The notes under the pieces were generated by a model. The model was given only the letters and a program-made list of their open reading frames with translations, had not been told where the DNA came from and searched no databases. Made by a program: the position numbers and the translations under genes. Of a DNA stretch of 64,000 bases, positions 10,302-21,149 are shown piece by piece. How positions within the stretch are numbered: position 1 is the first letter of the stretch; every line of letters begins with the position of its first letter. The stretch is taken from contig JABYQN010000007.1 in assembly GCA_022606135.1 (NCBI GenBank), forward strand, positions 1,426,001-1,490,000. The letters run 5' to 3'. The stretch is from Fomes fomentarius. Its lineage: Eukaryota; Basidiomycota; Agaricomycetes; Polyporales; Polyporaceae.

Positions 10302-13300
10302 ATGTCTTCCCGTCCTCAGCCCCCAGTCTCCTCCCGCTCTTCCCCTCCCGCTCCAAAGACAATCAAGCTGAGGGCACACGCCCTCCTCTCTCTTCCATAC
10401 CGCCTTACCCATCCCCCTCCCCCACAGCCCAGGGCTTCACCATGGGGCATCACTCCCCATTTCCGCATTCCTCTCGACGAGATCCTCAACCGCAAACATC
10501 TTCCACCCCTGGGCTTGAAGGACTTTGAGGAGTGGTTATGGTACATTGATCGAATCCCCGAATGCTTGTAAGTCACGCGTTTATCACTCGAAACTCAATT
10601 CATCCGCATCTATGCGCGTTCACCGTCATCAAGCCCTCGCGAGATAGACGTGCGAATATCTCTTCTACGTATATTGATGCGTCTACACACTCGACAGGTA
10701 TTTCATCCTCTGGTTACGCGAATACAAGACTCGTTTTACGATCTGGGCACGACAATCCAAACCAAGCTCGCCCATCCGATGTTCCTCCAGCCCACACTCG
10801 CCCACATACCGCTCGGTGTCCGCGCCTCCACCTCCCAACCCTGCATTGACTAGGTTCTACCTCCGTGCAAAAGAAACGTTCCTTACGCCCATCGGACCCT
10901 ACTCTCTTCCTGTTCCACTGGATGTCCTTGCTCCCTATTACTCAACGTCGGATGTGCCAGGCGCTCGCACGGCTGATTATACGCTGGGCATACCGGGCCA
11001 ACTCTCTCATCCGCCGTGTCCAGAAGTGTTCGACGAGCTGGAGGAACGGGTCAGGGCGATGCTCTCTGAGAGCCTGGACCGGTTCGTGGTAGCAACGTTC
11101 CACAACGTCGGGATGCCACGGGCGTATTGCGGGTGCGCTGGCGGCACTGTCATCGGGCTCACAGGCAGGTGCGCACGCTCTCTTCTCCGTCTCACTCTCG
11201 CATATTGGAAGCCAGTTCGCCGCGGGGCATGTGAGCGGCCGTTACGTCGACCTCTTCGCCGCGCTCGGGGCCTGTCTCTCGGGTGCACATACGGCGGGAG
11301 GATTCGTCCTAATAAGGCAGTCTCCGTGTCTTCTGTGGAAACTGGTCACTCTGTCTTCCTTCTTCTCTCTTCCCGGCTCTTCCTCCGCTATTTTCTCGGG
11401 TGCCAGCAATGATTAAGTTCAAAACAATTGTGCTGGTGTTGGAATGTCAACGGCATCATGCTTGTCTCGATGACTGACGCGGTCTCTACAGTGTGCCTAT
11501 TCTCCTCGCCAATTTCCTTACCGGAGGCTCGCGCTGGTGGCGCTTCTCTGCATTGCCTGGTCTCTGGCTCGGGATGACCATCGTTATTTCCGCGATGTAT
11601 GGGGTAAGTCCAACAATGACTTATCGTGGAGGAGCGAGCTCATCAGAGACTAGGTTTGCATGATGATCTACGTATTCGGCGACCTTCGTCAACTGCGTTC
11701 GTTCGAGTTCGCACGATTGCCTGATATCGATCAGCCAATGCCTTCATCACTCGTGAAACGCGAGTCCAGACGGAAGACCGCATTCCGGCTCTTCGCCAAG
11801 CGCAACTCCCTGAACACTGGGGAGGCGGAGGTCGGTGCTCAACGTCCTTTGACTGGTCCGCCGCCACCGCTCATGCAACAATCGCCGTCCGGAGATTCCA
11901 CCCTAGCACCTCACCTTCCCTTGAACGACTCGCGCGCAGGAACCTCACGTCCCACTCCACCGAAACTCTGCCTAGAGTCCCCTGCTCCCGTTCATCAATA
12001 CACGCATATTCACACCGCGACGCATGGACGATCCCATCATGCGCAGATGCAGTCCATGTCGTCCGCATCGACTTCTTACTCACTCAAATTTCAAGGCACA
12101 GGTTGTGTCCCTCCACATCGAATGTCATTTGGGGCAGAGGACGATTGTACGGTCTCTGGCTCCGACTACGAGTCCGATTATGACTCTGACTCTGACAGCG
12201 ACGCGAGCTGCTCGGAGGCATCGCACGAGTCCGGCGCACATGAAGAAGTGGCCACTGATGTAGAACTCACCTCAAATCCTCAGTACGCGCGTCGACGACG
12301 GCGACGGCGAAGACGAGAGCGCGAACCTGAGATTCATATCTCGGATGCTATTTACGACGAAGAACCGTCTCCGGAAGGGCCAGCGATGGGAAACTCGGAA
12401 ACGCGCCGCAGTTCTGTATGGGGCGAGAGCAGCGAAGAGGACGTGGGAATGGGTGCGACATTCATTCATCCATTCCATTGGGACGAAGCAGACGAGTGGG
12501 TGTCTCACATCTGTCGTTCTGTCAAATACACACTAACAATCCATCTAGGTCTATGTGCATTCATGACGTGGAGTCACAAGCGTTCTGCGCGGTAGAGGGT
12601 CAACGAATCGATGCGTTCGATTTTGACGGCCTGCCGCCCCGCCCATCGCGAGCTCGCCTATCGGACTCATTCGGCGGCTCACCGCCTTCTCCCACAATCC
12701 CCACCTTTGCTTCCTCGGTCGTCATGCCGCACGCGCAGCCAGTGAACCTAGAAAAGCCGTCGCGGGGAGTGCGCTTTGCTTCCACCGTTGACAACAGGGA
12801 TGACAACTTGGTGAACCGCCCGCTCGGTCAGCGTGAGGCGCCGCCAGGCCCAGTGGGCAGGCTTCTGAGCACAGTTCAAACAAAGTGCGGACCGCGCAAC
12901 GTTGCAATGTACCTTCTCGGCGGACAACGGGGCTCCAATTCGACTGTGGCGGCTTCAGAAAGCCAGAGCCAGAGCGAGAAGATGCCTGAGGTTCGTTCAC
13001 CCCCGGTGACATCATTGGCGCATGGTCCAATCTCCCCAACATCGACACTCAGTCCGCCGTCCATGGTGTGGCCTGGATCACCGTTGTCAGAGAAGACGGT
13101 TGGAGGCCAACTACCGACGCCAAAAACCTCGAAAGCATCGAGCAAGACGTCTTGGCGGGTGCGGGTACGGCGGATGCTGCAGGTCCCTGCGTTCGCCTCC
13201 CCGCTTACGCCGGTGCTTAACCCGATCGTGACGAGGGGCCAGTGGGAGATCGTTGTGAGAAGCGCGCTCATCGCGCTTGTGGCGAGTTTGGTTGTCATCG

Positions 13301-13338
13301 GGGCGTTGGTCGCTGCTCCCGAAACACGTGTCGTATGA
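10302..13338 (+). CDS. RGS-domain membrane protein (Rax1-like)
   Basis: Five exons: 10302-10567, 10698-11168, 11492-11603, 11654-12495 and 12549-13338, giving 826 residues in phase. The N-terminal third looks like an RGS fold (LGLKDFEEWLWYID, then YFILWLREYKTRF), the domain that speeds GTP hydrolysis on G-alpha. It is followed by a double membrane span over the exon 2/3/4 joins (SVPILLANFL; WLGMTIVISAMYG; VCMMIYVFG) and by a conserved-looking DLRQLRSFEFARL. A long, acidic, disordered cytosolic region leads to one last membrane helix (IALVASLVVIGALVA) near the C-terminus. RGS followed by membrane helices recalls yeast Rax1, a polarity/bud-site protein. Intron 2 (323 bases) is much longer than the others. 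The RGS call rests on motif memory, not on an alignment. Confidence 0.75.
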
Positions 13339-14460
13339 CAGTGACGGCCGATGCCTTTCAGTTCATGGCTTTTACGACGTGTGTTCTGCTGGCCACTTTT
13401 CCGTCACCCTCCTGTTCGTCTCCGTCGGTTGGTCCATCGGTTGCACGCTGTCGACTTCATTCTTATCACTCTCCCTTTGCCTCTTTTGTGACGATGATGT
13501 GTATCTCCGCACCCACGAAATGCCTGTTCTCGAATGCCACCCATGTCGCTTTTTGCATTATTATCGCACGTCCGTCGTACATACATTGCACAGAACATGT
13601 GCTCCTCTCGTCGTCGCTGTCCTCTTCCTTGTCCCATCCTGTCTTGTCCTCGCCAACTCTTATCTGCACACAGTTCCTCTCTCCCCACAGGCCTCCGCCC
13701 TCTACCCGCTTGCAATCGGTAGTTCACGTACTCCATAAACTACCACCATACTTCTGCGCGTCGATTGTCCGTTGCAACCCCCCTGCCCCCCTCCCGCCCT
13801 TTCTCATCTTTGCAGGTCTCGAGGTCTTCTGGTTCAGTTGAGCTTGTTGAGCTTGATGTTCAAGCGTTCACAGCTCCCCTGTATTACTACCGCCACCCGA
13901 GCCCACTGGACTCGCCGTTCACATCCACATCTACATCGAATTCACCTACTCTCTTTAATGTTTAACGTCATCGCCAGACCTGAACAATTATAGTACACCG
14001 ACCTCCACGCCCCTTTCCCAGTACTATCCACATTGTCATGAGTTCGCCGTACCCGCCCCCGCAAACCCACACACCCGTATCCTTCCTTAGTGTACTCTGT
14101 CGCAGCGTCGTGTAGGGTTGGGGGAGCATCGCTGTCGCTAGTGTGTACCCATTGTTAGTAGTATGTCATGGTCCTGTCCGAATGGGAGTGACGCCGTGGG
14201 GCGTACTTCGTACCATCTCGTGCACCATGGTGTACTTACAGACCGCCTCATAACAACATGGGCGCAGAAGTGGGATCGGAGGAGCGGTCCGGAGCTCGGA
14301 CCGAGGAGTTGCTGGACAAACAGACGCCCATGGGAGATTTGTTTCGTCTAACCTCGATCTCCGAATTGCGCTCTGGACCTCGAAGAGAGAGAGATCTTGT
14401 AACCCAGCATCTACACACTCTTGACATCGGTATATTTTCGCTCTGAGGCTGCACAAGCGC
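13339..14460. other. Intergenic, pyrimidine-rich
   Basis: Follows the RGS stop codon and precedes BUD22 on the same strand. The first 650 bases are rich in C and T and carry overlapping frames without family character; probably 3' UTR and then the BUD22 promoter. Confidence 0.5.
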
Positions 14461-16730
14461 ATGGCACAGTCTGCGGGCAACGCTACAGGTGCACAGCGCG
14501 GCACGAAACGGAAGCGGCCGTCTGGCGGTCGGCCTGCCACCACGGCGGGCAAGGTCAAGCAGGAGGAGAGTCAGAGTGAGGGGGAGGTCATCGCGAGGAA
14601 GCTGGTGTGTGTCACAGTCTCTCCCGACTTTGTGCTCTTTGCGTTGTGTCCTCGGATGGGGCGGGGGCGCACATGGAGATGGAGGCTGAACGGAGCAAGG
14701 ATTGGTTTCGTTGACAGCACCATGGACTGCACGAAGTGCGCAAGGCGGCGAAGAAGGCGGCGGCGTTCGAGCTCCGGAAGCTCGTGAAACGGTTGAAGCA
14801 GGCTAGGTGCGTCGTCGTCGTCGTACCATCGGTATCGGTAGAGGATGCGATGCAGAGCTGAACTGACGTGCATATATACATGTGATGACGACGCTGCATA
14901 ATGGATAGAACACTGAACGCGAAGGGAACAGCCAAGGGTGACGACCCCGCCGAAATGGAGCGGCAGCTCGAGGTGCTGAAGGTGTGTCTGTGTCTGTGTG
15001 TTGTGCGACTGCGGCTTCAGATCCCCCGGGTCCCCATGTTCCATATTCTCGCGAGATCTCATCGCCGAGCCGCACGCGACGCATTCTCTGACCTGTCTGT
15101 CTACTTACTATTCTCTCATACACACACAGCACGTCGACCACGAGCAGTTCGCAAACACCGCACTCAAGACCAAGCTCCTGAAGGACAAACTCCTAGCGCA
15201 AAACGAAGAGGTGCAGTCCGCCGTCGCGGACAAGCTCTCTGCGAACCTCGTCGCACCGCAGGACGCCGGCTCTTCTGCTGCGAAGGTGTACGGACGGCTG
15301 TTGAGCTCGAAGACCCTCGCAGAGGCCGTGCACACCGTCGTGAATACCCTGAGAGAGGTGCTCGACCCGTCTCTCGCGAAGGAGAAGACCAAGGGGAAGA
15401 GTCAGTCGCAGGAGATTGAGAGCGGGAGTGAGGATGATGAAGAGGAGGATGAAGATGTGGAGGTCCGCCTCACAAAGGGGAAGAAACCTCGACTGGTAGA
15501 AGATAGGGGACAAAGCAGCAGCGAGGACGACGACATCGACGACGCGGGCTGGGAGTCGGGCACCGTCGACGGCGGCAATGGTGCCGGCTGGGAATCTGGC
15601 ACCGTGGACGGGGGCGATGCGCAGGTCGCGAACTTCTCCGACGACGAATCCTCCTCCTCTGAAGAAGAGGAGAGTGACGAGGAGGAGTCCGCAGACTCTG
15701 GAGACTCAGACGCACTTCCTTCCGACGGGCCGCAAGTCAAGACAAAGCCTAAGCCTCAACCCAAACCTCCCACGACGGATTCGAAGGGCAAACCCAAGAC
15801 ATCCGGCGCAGAGTCGACCTTCCTCCCGTCGCTCTCCGTCGGCTTCACGCGCGGCGACTCGGACGCGTCCGACCTCAGCGACGGGGAGGCAGACGCGCCC
15901 CGGAAAAACCGGCGCGGACAGCGCGCGCGCAGAGCGTACGTACCACAGTTCTTTCTGCTGTCTTTGCGTCTTGTTGCGTGCTCTCCGTTTCATCAAAATC
16001 CTCTTCTCCATCTCCGCTTTTTCTCATGCCGATTCTATTCATTCTATTCTTCATAACCGTCCTTCACGGCGCAGTCAAGCGCCAGCTCCTCACGAGATGC
16101 GGCCTTTCGCAGCCGGCTTGCATATCGCCCTGAGGTGGCCCGGATATGGCGGCGATATAATAACACAAATACATTGCATCCATACTTGGCCCAGCCCGGG
16201 TCGATGTGTCGAAAGAGATACGATGAAGGATCGTGTCGCAAGTCTTCCATCTCGCGCGGCATGACAGCACGCTGACTACGATGCCGTTCCCCCTTGCATA
16301 ACATCTGCACGTTCTATCACACAGGATCTGGGAGAAGAAGTACGGCAGGAACGCGAACCACGTCAAGAAACAGCAAGAGTCTGCTCCCGCCACGGGCCAG
16401 GGGCCGCGTCTCCGCGCCCCGCCAAATCACAAAGGCCACGGTCCTAATAATAGAGACGCCGGCTGGAGTACGAGACCCAGACCCGACGCCGCGAACTCGC
16501 AGGGCGCCGCCGCAGGTCGCAGTGGTGCGAGGCTCGACAGCGCTAGGTCGTGGAATGCAGGCGCAGGCGGCGGCGGTGGTGCAGGTGGAGGAGGTGGCGG
16601 GAGCTCGAAGGGCGGCGCGGGGGCAAGGGAGGAGAAGCCGCTGCACCCGTCTTGGGAGGCGAAGAGGAAGCTGAAGGAGAAACTGAACCCCGGCATTGTC
16701 CCTGCGCAGGGCAAGAAGATCACTTTCTGA
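14461..16730 (+). CDS. BUD22: BUD22-family ribosome biogenesis protein
   Basis: Exons 14461-14604, 14718-14806, 14909-14981, 15130-15935 and 16325-16730 give 505 residues in phase. The N-terminal third is a basic/charged helical region (KKAAAFELRKLVKRLKQAR) with a predicted coiled coil. The middle is acidic and Ser-rich. The C-terminus carries the signature of the family: RKNRRGQRARRAIWEKKYG followed by HPSWEAKRKLKEK and the final GKKITF. BUD22/SRFBP1 proteins act in the nucleolus in 18S rRNA maturation and small-subunit assembly. A 10-residue unit (GWESGTVDGG) occurs twice, 15 residues apart, in the acidic region. The last intron (389 bases) is six to seven times the usual length. The Gly-rich stretch near residue 445 recalls GAR-like nucleolar segments. 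Confidence 0.88.
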
Positions 16731-17439
16731 GTGTGGGGAAAATCTATTTGTGCGGAGCCCCTGCTCTCACATCTCTATTAGTATGAGAGTCGGGAATGCA
16801 CGAGCGGTCGGTGCTCGTCATGCTCACTCGACTGGGAACGGCGGCGGGGTCATGCACGGGCCTTGATATATCTACGAGTTGACTGTTGGCCTGTCCAGTC
16901 TGTCCGATTCGTAGAGTCTCGCACTGATGCAAGCCGTGGTTGTACGATTTGAGCCGCGCGGATCCAATTGTATGTGCCTCCGGCGATCTTCCGAGGCGTT
17001 CCCCCGAGCGGCATCGGTGACAGAAGAAATGATATTGCGTAGGCATATGTGAGGTAACATTACAGAGACAGAGATGGGCAAGAGAGGAAGATCATGGCTA
17101 TAGTACAACGTGCTACAGAGGCCCTCTAGCTTCTAAACATAGTGCGGAGCGGGAACCTTTTGGAGGCGGCGACAGCAAGAATCTCAGAGCGAGGGGATGA
17201 AAGATGAGACGTGAAGTACCGATATATGTACAACGAACAGGTACCTCACACACACACCAACAGCATGTCACTGAACTTGTACAATCGTCCGTCGCTGTTG
17301 CGTGAGTGCAAAACAGAAAAAGGGTACGTGCAAGTATCGGCCGACGACACGCACGGCATGGCCATAACAGGTATGCATGTGGCATGCACCCGACGCAATG
17401 AGCGGAAAGGGGAGGGAAGAGTTGCGCACGCGCACATTT
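16731..17439. other. Convergent intergenic region
   Basis: Between the 3' ends of BUD22 (plus) and the zinc-finger gene (minus). Nothing beyond expected 3' UTRs is visible. Confidence 0.5.
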
Positions 17440-18747
17440 TCACCCGCTCTTCCGCGCGCAGACGTGCCGCTTCCCGTCGCCCTTCTGCAGGCGACACGCA
17501 CGCGAGCACCACATCTCGCCGCACTTGGGGCAGCAAGGGAAGTTCGAGCCGTACTTGCCACACGTCGCGCACGCGGTCCGGACACGGAACAGCGAGGCAC
17601 GCTCGAGCCCTTCGAGCACCGGGTGCAGCGACTCCTTCTTTGACTTCCTGCATGCGGCGGCGGCGGCCCCTGCGCTCGGAGGCAGCGTCGCGGCGGTGTG
17701 CACGGGTGTCGGCGGGCCCGCGGAGGAGGGCGCGGTGGGGAAGTAGTCAGACTCAGAGTAGGAGTAAGAGGACGGCGTGCGGCAGATGGACGGGAGGTCA
17801 GGGGACGGGGGCGGGTCGATGTCGTCGACGTCTTGCACAGCGGCGGGGGAGGTGCGGGTGCGGGAGCAGGAATGCGAATGGGGGCGGGTGTGGAACTGAA
17901 ACGGGAGAGCAGAAGACGCGCGGTGTTGCCTGTGCACGTCAGACTGGTGGCGCACGCGGGGACGGGGGTCCGTCCCGAAACGCGAGGAAGACGGCGGGGT
18001 AGATTGTGACGCGCGGGACAACACAAGGGTAGCGGCCGTGGAACTGTAGCAGGACGTGCATGCTCCGGCCCCGGCCCCACCGGGGCCTCCAGAGAGCAGA
18101 CTGTGGAGGCGCGGGCGGGGGCTGCTCGTGGGTGCGAAAGAGCCGACGAGCTCCGGGTCAAGTGGCGCAGGGCGCGGCTGTGCGGGCATTTTCTGATGCG
18201 TAAGCACAGACGCGAGCATCGACGGCAGGCGGGGGCGGGACGTGCTCGTATTGCTGGTCATGGTCGCTGAAGAGGCTGCGCGGACTCGGCGGTGGGGGCG
18301 GAGGGCGGGGCTTGCGCTAGATACGGTCGTCGACTTGGCGCGGGTGTGCGATGGGTGCGCGGGGGTTGTGGTACTCATCGCGGCATCGACATTGAGCGAG
18401 GGGAATATGAGCGCGGGCCCTGAGCCGTCAGGAATGGTCGAATGTCGGCCCTGGTCCCGCACTGCGTCCGAGGCGGCTTCGGTGGTGGTCGGGCGCAAGG
18501 TAGGAGCCTCGGAAGCCGCTTGGGAGACTAGGACAGACGCCCTCGCGTCGGGAAATTGAGCGAGGAATGCTGGAGAGGTCGTCTGCGACGAGACGAGACG
18601 GAGAGAGGCTGACCTGCTGCTGCTTTCGCCCGGGGACGTCGCCTTGAAAGTTTGGATGAGGACGGCTGAGATAAGTAGCAGTCGGTGGAAAACGACGTAC
18701 CCGATTAAAACGAGCAGTGTTGGCAGGAAGATAGGCAGTCTGGCAGA
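17440..18747 (-). CDS. Ser-rich protein with C-terminal MYND/HIT-like zinc finger, paralogue A (5' end uncertain)
   Basis: Open minus-strand frame of 1308 bases that begins right after a good acceptor (CTCTAG) at 18748 and ends at 17440. It starts with a hydrophobic segment (LPIFLPTLLVLIGYVVF; LLLISAVLI), so upstream exon(s) with the real start are missing from this model; an internal ATG at 18378 (MSTTTPAHP) could also start a shorter soluble form. A 300-residue Ser/Thr/Pro-rich disordered region follows. The C-terminus is the conserved part: LEGLERASLFRVRTAC, then a finger with C-x2-C, C-x2-C, C-x3-C and a final H-x-C. The same finger ends the gene at 19975-21149. MYND fingers normally end H-x3-C, so the class is not certain. 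Function unknown. Confidence 0.6.
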   Translation of the reverse strand, partial: SARLPIFLPTLLVLIGYVVFHRLLLISAVLIQTFKATSPGESSSRSASLRLVSSQTTSPAFLAQFPDARASVLVSQAASEAPTLRPTTTEAASDAVRDQGRHSTIPDGSGPALIFPSLNVDAAMSTTTPAHPSHTRAKSTTVSSASPALRPHRRVRAASSATMTSNTSTSRPRLPSMLASVLTHQKMPAQPRPAPLDPELVGSFAPTSSPRPRLHSLLSGGPGGAGAGACTSCYSSTAATLVLSRASQSTPPSSSRFGTDPRPRVRHQSDVHRQHRASSALPFQFHTRPHSHSCSRTRTSPAAVQDVDDIDPPPSPDLPSICRTPSSYSYSESDYFPTAPSSAGPPTPVHTAATLPPSAGAAAAACRKSKKESLHPVLEGLERASLFRVRTACATCGKYGSNFPCCPKCGEMWCSRACRLQKGDGKRHVCARKSG

Positions 18748-18905
18748 CTAGAGTGCACATCGCAGGAGAGCGAGGATAGAGATGGGACTCGGAGGGCAGA
18801 AGAGACGTAGATTGGAGCAAGGAGTAGGAGATTGACATTTGAGCACACGACCTCATATCGTCTGACGGGCGCTAACCTTCTCGCCTGTGTTTTCTTCGGT
18901 GACAA

Positions 18906-19316
18906 CTACTTGGTCCGATCAGCTGGTTCCCATCTGCCCGCGATCCTCTTACAGATCGAGTGCACCGTGGTGCCGCACAACTGCAGTTTTTGTACCCCGG
19001 TACCAGCTCGCCGGGCACAAGCTTGGCCACAACCCAGCCAGGACAGCCTGACCTGAAGAGCTGCGAATATCCGAACCAGCGGCGTGCCGTTGTCCTGTTC
19101 CTCTCCGCTCCAGTGGGTAATGTAATTCCCCATCCGAGGCCTATCGCCCTGCCTGTACGTAACGCCGTACTGCTTCTGGCCAATGACCACTATCCGCGAC
19201 ACTGTCCGCGCGCTCGACGCCCTTCCGTATGCCTGGCACACGACCAGAAATCTGACGGTGACGTGAGAGAAACGTACCAGACGCTCCCACCAATATAGGA
19301 CAAGATACGAACTCAT
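18906..19316 (-). other. Possible 5' exon(s) of the zinc-finger gene, or a small separate gene
   Basis: A minus-strand frame opening at ATG 19316 reads MSSYLVLYWWERL up to a GTACGT donor, and after a CCAG acceptor continues in the same frame through an uninterrupted segment (GQKQYGVTYRQGD, MGNYITHWSGEEQ). It ends near an in-phase GTCAGG donor after LVRIFAALQ. This could be the missing 5' part of the gene ending at 17440. I recognise no family, and the joins are guesses. Confidence 0.25.
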
Positions 19317-19334
19317 CGCAGTCGATGGGAGCAC

Positions 19335-19974
19335 GCCATACTAGAGAGAGAGACAGAAAGAACTTCGATATCGATGGGGAGAGTCCTTGGTACTCTCTTG
19401 CTCTCCTACATCAGATTGATCACTGAACCAGAACCCCGTTAGCGCGCACCGACTGAAGGGAGATGGTACTGTACAAGCGGTGGCGGTGTTCTATATTCTC
19501 CCTAACCGCTCTCAGGAGCCCTCACCCGTTGGAACCCTCATCGTCTCAAAATCTTCGAGAAAGCTCTGCTTCTTCGCACACCCCTACGCCGAGCATCTTG
19601 GACGAATGCCGTCGAATGTGTAACCATCAGACATTGTCATCTTGACGCATTGTTACTCGCTCAATATCCTTATGTAGGACCTCCAGAAGTCCAGTTTACG
19701 TATGCAGGTGATAGTCGTCCGCACTATCCGCAACCTCATCATGGAGCAGGACGCGGTCGTCCTGATTGTATAAGCATAAAACGTAGGTTGCATGGTCATA
19801 TGATACTCTATATGTAGTCAGTGGCCGCCGGGGAGAGCCCGTCGCCCAATGCAGACCACCAGCACATTTGTGTGTAACGTCCACCTCTCTCCACATGCCG
19901 CCAAGGCGCCTTGGTCCGCACTTCCAGAACGTTCACGGTTACCATCCTCCCTAAGTACTTTTTTTGCACTCTGC
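19335..19974. other. Spacer between the two zinc-finger paralogues
   Basis: Downstream (3') of paralogue B and upstream of paralogue A. No gene seen. Confidence 0.45.
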
Positions 19975-21149
19975 TCACGCGCTGGCCGACCGACCGTGGC
20001 AAGCATGCGATCCTGCGCCGGTCGTACCAACCCTGCATTCCCGCGAGCACCACATGTCGCCACACTTGGCGCAGCTCGGGAAATTAGAGCCCACGCGCTT
20101 GCATGTGGTGCACACACTCTGCACCCGGAAGCGCGACGTGCGTTCCAGATCCTGGAGCGTCGGGGGCAGCTCGTGCTGCGTCCGCGGTGTGGAGGGCGCC
20201 TCGGAGGACGACGCGGTGTCGAGCGAGTCGATCGACGGCGTCCGGCTGGAGGAGCGATCATGCCTGGAGGTGGAAGAATGCGTACGAGCGCCGCTGCGCG
20301 TACGTGAATGCTCGTCCTGCTCCGTGCCCCTTGAGACTGCGCGGGCGCGTAAAGAGGTGACGGGAGAAAGGGAAGAAGAAGAGGGAGAGTGTCTAGAGGA
20401 GGCCGAACTTGAGTCAGATGCACGGCGGGTCGAAGACGGGCCGTGGAAGCTGCGCGTTGGCGCGCGCGAGGGTCGCTCATCAACGGGGATACTGCTCATG
20501 CAGGAAAGAAGAGTGTCACGTGCGGACGAAAAGTAGCTGTAGTTGCCGGACGCGTCGTGGTTCTCGAGATCAATGGCGGACGGGGCTGGGCTCTTGAGCG
20601 AGATGGGGAGCCCACTCGTGAGTGTGCCGGACACCTTTATGGTAGACAAAGTTCGTCCCCTCGTCTCTGGACGCGGTGGCATCGACGGAGGGACATGCGG
20701 ACACGCATCGTCGTCGGAGACGCGAGTCTCGTCCTGCTGGAGTAGGAGATATCATTAACTTGTACTGTCCTGAATGCGGCCGAAAATAGCACTCACGGGT
20801 TTTGAGGTCGATCTAGGTTTCGATGTGGCCCTGGAGCGTTTGTGCAAGTGTGCATGCGCACACGGCGTGGCGCCTATAGCACGAGTGAGTCTCGGCTTCA
20901 GCGGCTATGCAAGAGACCTACTCGGTCGGGGAATGCAGCACAGGAGGTGTGCCGTCTCGGAGCTTGCACCAATCTCGCGGAGGAAGTCCTCGAAGTGATT
21001 TCTCGTCGCGGAGTTGCCAGGCCAGGTATGTGCCGCCCGCTGGTGAGGACAAACAAATCGTGAGTGCATAGGTCACCGATGATGTCATCGCGACTCACCT
21101 TAACGGTCGGGCGAGGGATACTTGTGTTTCGGAGGGAAGAGGAAGCCAT
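19975..21149 (-). CDS. Ser-rich protein with C-terminal MYND/HIT-like zinc finger, paralogue B
   Basis: Three exons on the minus strand: 21149-21099, 20904-20797 and 20736-19975, 306 residues, all phase 0. The N-terminus is short, basic and Ser/Pro-rich (KRSRATSKPRSTSKP); the middle is Ser-rich and disordered with acidic spots. The C-terminal 55 residues match paralogue A: LQDLERTSRFRVQSVC, then a finger C-x2-C-x9-C-x2-C-x4-C-x3-C closed by H-x-C (SHAC). The same orientation and shared last domain indicate a tandem duplication followed by strong divergence of the disordered part. Unlike A it has no hydrophobic segment. Likely a protein- or nucleic-acid-binding adaptor, but its function is unknown. 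Confidence 0.65.

Noticed and set aside
9936..10412. 158-codon minus-strand frame upstream of the RGS gene
   Set aside because: Starts in the antisense of RGS exon 1, Arg/Gly-rich from C/T-rich promoter sequence; no family character.
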